The notes below the pieces were generated by a model. That model saw only the letters and a list, made by a program, of their open reading frames with translations, was not told the origin of the DNA and did not search any database. 45,366 nt of DNA, taken from an uncultured Clostridia bacterium (GTDB lineage Bacteria > Bacillota > Clostridia > UBA1381). The position numbers and the translations under genes were made by a program. The stretch spans positions 1 to 45,366 of the forward strand of contig CAJUFV010000173.1 of assembly GCA_910585795.1 (NCBI GenBank), given 5' to 3'. This document shows, one piece after another, positions 24,811-32,223 of the stretch (position 1 is the stretch's first letter; every line of letters begins with the position of its first letter).

Positions 24811-24912
24811 ATATATCACTCATCACAGAATACACGGTATTTAATAATAAGGGAGGGAGAGAGGGTCTTATTGGGGTAACAAGTTCCGTATATTCTGAGA
24901 TCAGCAATATAT
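24811..24912. repeat. Palindromic repeat family, copy C
   Basis: Left arm 24811-24837 (ATATATCACTCATCACAG then AATACACGG) and right arm 24886-24912 (CCGTATATTC then TGAGATCAGCAATATAT) match at 22 of 27 positions when inverted. The centre holds GGGAGGGAGAGAGGG and ATTGGGGTAA. It lies 34 bases before the GH3 start. The remaining gap to 25060 is AT-rich and shows only a weak 6-bp hairpin (24962-24979). Confidence 0.75.
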
Positions 24913-25060
24913 TTTGTGTTGTTTACTATCCCGCAGTGCCGCTTTTTCTCAAGACATTTTGGAAAATTCGCGGATTTTCACGGCTAAGTAGCTAATATTT
25001 ATAAAGTTTAAACAGAATAAAATTAACAGTAGATATTATAAACTGCAAAAATATTCTCAT

Positions 25061-26269
25061 CTATTTCTTCAAATAGTCATCTGCTGCAAGGTACACTCCT
25101 GCACTCCACCCCATCATTGCAGGCATTTTGTATTCATTTGCAACATCCAGTCCGCCGCTCACAACATTGTATTTCTCCCACAAATTTCCGGTCTCTTCAA
25201 AGGTTTTATCGACAAGTCTTATGTATTTTTCAGCAATTCTCTTTGCCTCTGTCTTATATCCGTATTTATCAAGTCCCATTATGGCAACATATTGCAGACA
25301 AGCCCAACCATTGGGATAATTCCACTGGTAAGTTCCCTTTGCATCATTTTTTTCACAAGTTAAAATGCCATATTCAGTTTCAAGTCTATCTAATGCTTTC
25401 ACGAGAGCCAACGCATTTTCCCTCTTGGCAATTCCCGCAAACATCGGATAAAATGATGCGGCAGACAAAATATTGCTTAGCTTCCCTGTAATAAAATTAT
25501 AATCAAGCAAAAGCCCGTTTCCATCATCCATGCTTTCAAGCATAAGTGCTTTTCTCTTATCTGCTCTATCCTGCCATATCTGTTCTTCTCCGTTTTGAAG
25601 CTCAGATGCAAAAAAACTCATATTTGACTCCATCATAAACAATAAAGAATTAAGATCCACTGCCGCAAAATTAAAAGCATCGTAATCCCAGCGCGGAGTA
25701 ATATCCCATCCGCTTTCAGCGGTAGTACGATAATGTCTTCCGAGTATGTGAACCTCCGCGTCCGGCATAAATCCTGCACGTCTTTCAAAGTCCTCTGCCA
25801 TTTCCAAATACATTTTCTCGTTTGTCAATAGTGAATCATAGTGACTAAGTCCTATATCCGAATTACGTTTCGTATGCCAAAACTCATATTCCTTTTCTAA
25901 AATATGATACGCCAAATACAGCCAAGAATCATCTTTATAATAATCGTAAATATCCCGTACCATGCAACTAAGAAACGGCGGCTGTGAATGTGTCAAATAG
26001 TATGTACGATTTCCATTTGGCATAAACCCGTATCGGTTTACCAAATACATCATATCATCAACATTATATTTTGCCTGAGCTGCTCTTCCGTCTAACAACA
26101 ATCCTTTATTAGTAAAATAGGTATCCCAGTAATATATCTCATCAAAATGACCTACTGCCGGAACTGTGTATGGGTAAGGCATTCCGATAAGCGTCCCCTC
26201 ATTTTCTCTGTTCCGCTTGATACATCTGTCCCAATTATCACTGATAAACTTTTTAACCTTATCTGACAT
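25061..26269 (-). CDS. GH37-like glycoside hydrolase (trehalase family)
   Basis: A 402-residue (alpha/alpha)6-barrel enzyme. It shows the GH37 signatures: PYPYTVPAVGHFDEIYYWDT near the N-terminus, acid Asp189 in AESGWDITPRW, QWNYPNGWACLQ near 315 and base Glu365 in NLWEKYNV. Trehalase splits trehalose into two glucose. However, the protein is shorter than classic TreA and has no signal peptide, and the family neighbours include enzymes for other alpha-glucosides, so the substrate is not certain. An AAGGAG site precedes the ATG. It lies ten bases after a GH3 gene and is cotranscribed with it. Confidence 0.82.
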   Translation of the reverse strand: MSDKVKKFISDNWDRCIKRNRENEGTLIGMPYPYTVPAVGHFDEIYYWDTYFTNKGLLLDGRAAQAKYNVDDMMYLVNRYGFMPNGNRTYYLTHSQPPFLSCMVRDIYDYYKDDSWLYLAYHILEKEYEFWHTKRNSDIGLSHYDSLLTNEKMYLEMAEDFERRAGFMPDAEVHILGRHYRTTAESGWDITPRWDYDAFNFAAVDLNSLLFMMESNMSFFASELQNGEEQIWQDRADKRKALMLESMDDGNGLLLDYNFITGKLSNILSAASFYPMFAGIAKRENALALVKALDRLETEYGILTCEKNDAKGTYQWNYPNGWACLQYVAIMGLDKYGYKTEAKRIAEKYIRLVDKTFEETGNLWEKYNVVSGGLDVANEYKMPAMMGWSAGVYLAADDYLKK

Positions 26270-26278
26270 TTTTTCTCC

Positions 26279-28411
26279 TTATTTTATATTCATAACTGTT
26301 ATCTTCACCTTATTGTCTGTCATGCAGTCCCTTCCGATAAAAACATCAAATTCTCCTGCTTCAACACAAAATTCACCGTTTCTGTTGTAAAAACCAAGTT
26401 CTTCAAGCCCCAGTTCAAAGACAATCTCTTTACATGCTTTCTTTTCTATGAACACTTTCGAAAAGCCTTTCAGTTCTTTAATCGGTCTTGTCATAGAAGC
26501 AACTCGGTCACTAACATAACATTGCACCGTTTCTTTACCTGCGCGCACGCCTGTATTGGTAATTATAACACTCACTTTAAATGTTTCACCATTTTTCAAT
26601 TCATCTAATGTAAGTATATAATTTTCACACCTTATCTGAGAATATTCAAAATTTGTATAACTTAATCCATATCCAAATGGGTACATTGGCGTTGATTTAC
26701 AATCCCAATAATTGCTGCCATCGCCATAATATGCCATACCGTTTCCGAAATACGAAGGATAATTATAGTATATCGGAATCTGTCCTGTAACCCTTGGGAA
26801 AGTCATTGGCAGCTTTCCCGACGGATTAACCTTGCCGTAAATAATATCCACTATACTCTGAGCAGCACAAGTCCCGGACTGCCAAGCATATAATATTGCA
26901 TCAAAATACAGTTCTGCTTCTCCCAAAGCAATCGGACGTCCGAAGCACATCACCCCAACCGTCTTTTTGCCCAATAATTTTATCTTCTTTGCAAATTCAA
27001 GCTGCTCTCTTGGCAAATCAATATTTGTCAGGCAATTATCTTCGCCGCTCAACTTTGCACTTTCTCCAAGCACAATCACAACAGTATCAACATCTCTGAT
27101 AGTCGGAATAATATCATCCCACAAATATGGAAGCTCCGCAAAAACTATCTTATCATTATCTTCACATTCTAAAAATACTTCTTGAATACTTTTTAGTATT
27201 CCTGCATCATAATCGGGCGCCCAACTTCCTAAATGAGACCTTTTTTCATGTAAAAACGGTCCTGTCACAGCAATTCTTTTTGAATGTTTGATTGGTAATA
27301 TATCGTTATTTTTCAAAAGCACCATACATTCATCCGAAAATTGCTTTGCAATGGCAATGTGCTTCTCGAAGTTGACTTTTTTTTGCTCTGTGTACGGATT
27401 TTCAAATAACCCGAATTTGTCTTTTATGTAAAGCACTCGATAAACCATTTTATCAATGGTTTCCTCCGACACTTTTCCTTCTTCTACCAATTCGCTCAAA
27501 TGCTCTATATAGCATCTGTCAACCATATCCATATCCAGTTCAGCATTGGCAGCCAGCATAGCCGCTTCTTTTTCATCTTTTGCCACTCTGTGATTTACCA
27601 ATTTTGCAATAGATGCCCAATCGCTGATAATAAATCCTTCAAATCCCAGTTCTGTTTTAAGTATGTCGTATAATAAATATCTGCTTGATGCCACCGGCTG
27701 ACCACTTATTTCACTGAAGGAGTTCATTACAGTCGCTACATTTTCCTCCACTACTGCCTTAAACGGTTTTAAATAATAATTTCGCATGGTATATTCGCTA
27801 ATTTCCGTCTTGCCGTAATCACGTCCGCCCTCAACAGCTCCATACCCAAGATAATGTTTTGCACAGGCAGCAATAGAATCAGTGCTTTTATAATCATCAC
27901 TCTGAAATCCGCATACAGCCGCCTTACCCATCTCAGAAGTGAGATACGGATCCTCACCAAAACTCTCAATACATCTGCCCCATCTCGGGTCGCGTGAAAT
28001 ATCAATCATTGGCGAAAACGTCCAGTGTACTCCATCACTTGCTGCTTCCTCCGCAACTGCACGATACGCATTTTCAAGCAATTCGGTATTAAAACTTGCA
28101 GCCTCCGCAAGAGGAATGGGCATAACGATATGATGTCCATGAATAACATCTCTGCCGAAAATCAATGGAATTCCTGTCGGAGATTCTTCCAATGCAATTC
28201 TTTGCAGTTCATTTAACAAATCCACATTTATCTTTTTTTGCTTATCGTTTCCTGCTGTTGCAGTATCTGCAAGAATAATTGAACCGACTCTGCCTCTTCG
28301 AATTTCATCTCTGACTTGCTTTGTATCCTCCAACTGTATCTGATTTAATTGTCCTACTTTTTCTTCTATGGACATATTTTTGATTTTCTCAATAATTTTA
28401 CTTGACCTCAT
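26279..28411 (-). CDS. GH3 beta-glucosidase, normal domain order
   Basis: A 710-residue GH3 enzyme resembling BglX. The barrel (about 10-330) includes GRVGSIILAD, LIFGRDVIHGH, FSPMIDISRDPRWGRCIESF and KHYLGYG, with nucleophile Asp264 in FIISDWASI. The sandwich domain (about 360-560: MVLLKNNDILPI, VIVLGESAKLSGEDN) and FN3-like domain (about 590-700) follow. Substrate likely beta-glucosides; xylosides are possible. No signal peptide, so it is cytosolic. ATG 28409-28411 has GGAG seven bases ahead and is preferred to a start seven codons upstream. With the permuted GH3 gene it makes a pair of opposite domain layout. Confidence 0.92.
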   Translation of the reverse strand: MRSSKIIEKIKNMSIEEKVGQLNQIQLEDTKQVRDEIRRGRVGSIILADTATAGNDKQKKINVDLLNELQRIALEESPTGIPLIFGRDVIHGHHIVMPIPLAEAASFNTELLENAYRAVAEEAASDGVHWTFSPMIDISRDPRWGRCIESFGEDPYLTSEMGKAAVCGFQSDDYKSTDSIAACAKHYLGYGAVEGGRDYGKTEISEYTMRNYYLKPFKAVVEENVATVMNSFSEISGQPVASSRYLLYDILKTELGFEGFIISDWASIAKLVNHRVAKDEKEAAMLAANAELDMDMVDRCYIEHLSELVEEGKVSEETIDKMVYRVLYIKDKFGLFENPYTEQKKVNFEKHIAIAKQFSDECMVLLKNNDILPIKHSKRIAVTGPFLHEKRSHLGSWAPDYDAGILKSIQEVFLECEDNDKIVFAELPYLWDDIIPTIRDVDTVVIVLGESAKLSGEDNCLTNIDLPREQLEFAKKIKLLGKKTVGVMCFGRPIALGEAELYFDAILYAWQSGTCAAQSIVDIIYGKVNPSGKLPMTFPRVTGQIPIYYNYPSYFGNGMAYYGDGSNYWDCKSTPMYPFGYGLSYTNFEYSQIRCENYILTLDELKNGETFKVSVIITNTGVRAGKETVQCYVSDRVASMTRPIKELKGFSKVFIEKKACKEIVFELGLEELGFYNRNGEFCVEAGEFDVFIGRDCMTDNKVKITVMNIK

Positions 28412-28470
28412 ATTTCGTCTCCACACACACAAATACCTATAACCATGTCATATTTGTATTATTAAACTCT

Positions 28471-30249
28471 CTATACCTGCTCATTCCAAAATCCCGCGCT
28501 GGTTTTTTCATCTAAAACAAATGCAATCGCTCCGGACCATCCTTGAAGCAATGAACCGTCTTTACAGTATGGTGAAAAATATTCTATCATGGTATAATTT
28601 CCATTTTTCAAATTGTATTCAAAGGGAATAGTCAACAGATGTTTATATTCCATACCATACTTCCGTTTTGCATAAGCATACATGGCAGATAAATATGGCC
28701 AGTTCGCACCGTTATGATAATTAAAGCTCTGCGTAGATTTGTTTTTTGCCGCATCAATTTTTTTATAGAACGGATATACGCACATGCTTCCAAAATTAAT
28801 ATCAACACCGTTATTCTGCGTTTCAAGCATCTGTTCCATTTTAAAAAGCATTTTTCGGGAATGTTCCTCATCTGCAATATCGAAAATTGCCGCAAATACC
28901 GTATCAATGGACAAATTATCCTCCGTATAGTCTTCATTTGTAAAATTAACGTAATACCCCAATTCTTCGCTCCACAGAATATTATTGATTGCATCTTTTA
29001 CTTTTTTAAACCAATCCATATAATATACAAATTGCTCTTCATTGTTTTTTAATTTGTAAATCTGCGCTATACTATACAAAGCTCTTGCAAACAAAATCTC
29101 ATCATACGTTACATAGCCATACCTGTTCACCTCATCAGCCCAATCTCTCTGATTATATTGTCCGGCTTTATACAGCAATCCCGTATCATCGCAATACATA
29201 GATAAATGTTTTATTGCTTTTACGGACGTTTCAAGAATAGTATTATCCCCTGCCACCATATCCGCAAACGATATGTCCTTGCTAAACCGTATATAATCAT
29301 ACAGCATCATCGCCAAAAACGAGGGGCTGTCATAGTGATCTCCCCACCAATCCGACCAGTCGCTTTTAACTGCAGAGGGACATGCACCATTTTGGCTTAT
29401 TCCCCTTATAAGAGTTACAATCTGATTTTTCACTTTGGAAAGATTACCATTATACATCGGCAAAACAGTATAATAAGAGTCACGATAATAAGTACGCATC
29501 GGCGACAAGTATCTGCATCCTGCCATAAAGCCTTTATAATCATCTTTTTCTTTATAATTTTCCAGTGCGCACCAATATGCGGAATTATATGCAGCCTTTT
29601 CTATCTCGTTTAAATTTTCAGGCATATAAGCTTCTGAAATTTCTTTTTCAACCGAATCGCACACACCATCAAAATCAATAAGAAAATTCACTGTATTTTC
29701 GTATATGTCTCCACAAATCATCAGTGTTCGAATTTTATTTTTGTGCGAATCAAGGCGAAAATAAGCGGCATGATTTTCCTCAATATAGTGAAAATCGCTG
29801 TCTGAGATAAATGCCTTGTTTTCTCCTTTTAATGATTTATTTTCAATACTATTAATATCATAAAAGAAATTACCGGTAACACCTATTTCCAAAACATCAT
29901 CTTTGTTATCTGTAATAAGCCTATAACTTGTATAAATTCCATTATCCTTTTCACTAAGAAATTGCTCTATTTTAAGCTGCGCCGTTTTTAAATCAATTTC
30001 AATCGTCTGTTTTCTCCCAAGCATAGAAACCTTTTTGTCCAGCAAAACATTCTGAACTTTTCCATTGTAAACGATATTCATATAGGAAATAGGAGCTTCA
30101 AACGTACTGCCGTCTGCAATGGCATAATAATCTATCGCCCCGCTGCCGTTAAACCTTGCGCCAAAAACATTATTTGATACATCATAATTTACTTGCTCAA
30201 ACAGTTTTCCGCATGCAATAATTTCACCGTTTTTCAATAAATTTTTCAT
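28471..30249 (-). CDS. Six-hairpin glycosidase, amylo-alpha-1,6-glucosidase-like
   Basis: A 592-residue protein with an N-terminal beta-sandwich (about 1-200) and an (alpha/alpha)6 barrel (about 220-590). Barrel motifs are MRTYYRDSYYTVLP, SDWSDWWGDHYDSP, AGQYNQRDWADEV and FNYHNGANWPYLSAMYAYA. The last resembles the YHNGxxWP block of glycogen-debranching-type and related GH enzymes. I cannot fix the GH family or substrate; RDW and the D/E residues around it are the best catalytic candidates. No signal peptide. It sits between the GH2 and GH3 genes with gaps of 22 and 59 bases, so one transcript is likely. The ribosome binding site (AAGGG) is ten bases off the ATG. Confidence 0.72.
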   Translation of the reverse strand: MKNLLKNGEIIACGKLFEQVNYDVSNNVFGARFNGSGAIDYYAIADGSTFEAPISYMNIVYNGKVQNVLLDKKVSMLGRKQTIEIDLKTAQLKIEQFLSEKDNGIYTSYRLITDNKDDVLEIGVTGNFFYDINSIENKSLKGENKAFISDSDFHYIEENHAAYFRLDSHKNKIRTLMICGDIYENTVNFLIDFDGVCDSVEKEISEAYMPENLNEIEKAAYNSAYWCALENYKEKDDYKGFMAGCRYLSPMRTYYRDSYYTVLPMYNGNLSKVKNQIVTLIRGISQNGACPSAVKSDWSDWWGDHYDSPSFLAMMLYDYIRFSKDISFADMVAGDNTILETSVKAIKHLSMYCDDTGLLYKAGQYNQRDWADEVNRYGYVTYDEILFARALYSIAQIYKLKNNEEQFVYYMDWFKKVKDAINNILWSEELGYYVNFTNEDYTEDNLSIDTVFAAIFDIADEEHSRKMLFKMEQMLETQNNGVDINFGSMCVYPFYKKIDAAKNKSTQSFNYHNGANWPYLSAMYAYAKRKYGMEYKHLLTIPFEYNLKNGNYTMIEYFSPYCKDGSLLQGWSGAIAFVLDEKTSAGFWNEQV

Positions 30250-30271
30250 ATTAAAAATACCCTTCTTAATA

Positions 30272-31993
30272 CTATACCGCTTCTATTTTTGCTTTTCTGC
30301 TAAAAATCTTATATAAATCATCACTTTCAAACTTTGGCTTTCTTTCATAGGTGTACAACCCGTTCACTTCCTGTTCCACATCATAAAGCTGTGTATAACA
30401 AAAACCGAATATATTGCCGTTATCTAAAAGTGCATCGGTCAATCCCTGTAACCTCAGCAAAAATTCTTCTTTTGTCTTAGGCGCGTTTCCATATCCCCAG
30501 CCATTTGTGGTTCCGCTTTCATCCCATTGTATTCCGCCATATTCACCAAGACAGATAGGTTCACCGCAATAGTTCATTCTTCCATTCATTCGCGTATCAA
30601 AATATTCACATATTCCTTCCTGTTCAAGCTTGCGGTAACGCGCGGAAAATGTTTCCGGATTCTGGTCATAATCGTGAATATCAAAAATATCTGTTATTAC
30701 ATGAAAATGACCGCTTGTATCAATGCAGGGACGGCTGCTGTCCAACGCTTTTGTTTCATGATAAACTGCTGACAAAATGCTGTTATTCTGCTGATGTCCA
30801 TTCAAATCCCATGTTTCATTAAACGGACACCAGCAAACAATAGCAGGATGGTTAAAATCTCTTGTCACAGTCTCGCGCCACTCTTTCAAAAAAATATCCA
30901 ATCCGCTTATATTGGTATGGTCAAACCCCCAGTTTGCATACTCACCCCAAACCATGTAGCCTAAACGGTCACAGTGATACAAAAATCTCGGCTCAAATAC
31001 CTTTTCATGCAGACGTGCGCCGTTAAAGCCTGTCTCCATTGAAAGTTCAATATCACGAACAAGCGCTTCCTCTGTAGGTGCGGTATAAATCCCGTCGGGA
31101 TAAAAACCCTGATCCAATACCAACCGCTGAAATACAGGCGTATCGTTGAGCAAGAACTTCATTCCGTCAAATCGGATACTTCGCAAGCCAAAATAGCTTT
31201 TCACTTCATCCTTACCAAAATGCAAAGTTACGTCATATAACCTGCCGTTCCCACATTCCCACAAGTGCTTTTCAGTCAAAGGAATTTCCAGCCGGATTGT
31301 TCCGCCTTTTGATATGGCAGACGCCTTGCCTGTTTCTTTGCCTTTGTAAGACGTAAATACTTCAAAATTCCCGCTGCCCTGTAAAGCTGCTTTGATAGTC
31401 ACTTTACAATTATCCACATCGGGATAGAAGCATACGTTTTTAATATGATTTTCGGGGATATATTCCAGCCATACAGTCTGCCAAATTCCCGTTGTCCGCG
31501 TATAAAGGCAGCCTACAGATGCGTATTGGAACGACTGCTTACCTCTCGGCTGGCTATGAACACGCATATCATCTTTTGCACAAACAGTTATTGTATTGTT
31601 CCCTTCCGTGACAAAAGCAGTAATATCTAACGAAAACGATGTGTAGCCCCCGCAATGTCTGCCGGCTTCTTGTTGATTAATATATATAATCGTCTCATAA
31701 TCAACCGCACCGAAATGCAGAATTACTCGCCCGTCAAGCTGTTTCTTGCTTAGCTGAAAGGTTCTGAGATACCAAACCGCAGGCATAAAATCCTTATGTT
31801 CAACACCCGATAGCCTGCTTTCGGGACAAAACGGAACAACAATTTTACTATCTAAACAGTCTCTCTTATAGAACTCTCGCTCTATTCCGCTGTTACCATA
31901 ATCGATTTCAAATTCCCATTTTCCGTTTAAATTTGTCCATTCCCTCCGTTCAAACTGCGGATTTGGGTGTTCTGCTCTTGGTATATGGTTCAT
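30272..31993 (-). CDS. GH2 glycoside hydrolase (beta-glucuronidase or beta-galactosidase type)
   Basis: A 573-residue cytosolic GH2 enzyme. It has a sugar-binding jelly roll (about 15-170: LNGKWEFEID, TRTTGIWQTVWLE), an Ig-like domain (about 180-270) and a TIM barrel (about 275-560). The catalytic acid/base is Glu393 in WCPFNETWD and the nucleophile Glu484 in CLGEYGG. GH2 members cut beta-galactosides, beta-mannosides or beta-glucuronides. With uxuA and uxuB in the cluster, glucuronide cleavage is attractive, but I do not see a definite NxK glucuronidase motif. A nearly identical C-terminal tail (IFSKKAKIEE against IFSRKAKIEAV) survives as a remnant at 34924-34999. Confidence 0.88.
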   Translation of the reverse strand: MNHIPRAEHPNPQFERREWTNLNGKWEFEIDYGNSGIEREFYKRDCLDSKIVVPFCPESRLSGVEHKDFMPAVWYLRTFQLSKKQLDGRVILHFGAVDYETIIYINQQEAGRHCGGYTSFSLDITAFVTEGNNTITVCAKDDMRVHSQPRGKQSFQYASVGCLYTRTTGIWQTVWLEYIPENHIKNVCFYPDVDNCKVTIKAALQGSGNFEVFTSYKGKETGKASAISKGGTIRLEIPLTEKHLWECGNGRLYDVTLHFGKDEVKSYFGLRSIRFDGMKFLLNDTPVFQRLVLDQGFYPDGIYTAPTEEALVRDIELSMETGFNGARLHEKVFEPRFLYHCDRLGYMVWGEYANWGFDHTNISGLDIFLKEWRETVTRDFNHPAIVCWCPFNETWDLNGHQQNNSILSAVYHETKALDSSRPCIDTSGHFHVITDIFDIHDYDQNPETFSARYRKLEQEGICEYFDTRMNGRMNYCGEPICLGEYGGIQWDESGTTNGWGYGNAPKTKEEFLLRLQGLTDALLDNGNIFGFCYTQLYDVEQEVNGLYTYERKPKFESDDLYKIFSRKAKIEAV

Positions 31994-32035
31994 TTATAAC
32001 TCTCCTCACATTCCATTATATTTTCGTTTATGATA

Positions 32036-32143
32036 TTACTTCCAAAGAATATCATAAATCACTTTTGCCGCCGCGCCCCTCGTTATCAAATCTCCCTGAT
32101 ATTCTCTCGAGGTGGGTAAGGATTGATCACCTGCGTCAGCCAT
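32036..32143 (-). pseudogene. C-terminal remnant of a second SLH-domain protein
   Basis: The minus strand encodes MADAGDQSLPTSREYQ, then DLITRGAAAKVIYDILWK and a stop. This is nearly the C-terminus of the SLH hydrolase at 35004-38303 (REYQEEFVTRGAAAKVIYD...). The two share a 37-base identical block (32041-32077 and 35015-35051). No ribosome binding site or longer frame precedes it. It is the leftover end of a deleted SLH gene and sits just upstream of the GH2 gene. The rest of the gap (32144-32223) shows nothing recognisable. Confidence 0.75.
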
Positions 32144-32223
32144 AACACAACTACTCTGATTAAATGCAATAATTTTTATATTTCATATTTTTCTCTGCAT
32201 AAATACATCTTCGTAATATTTCT

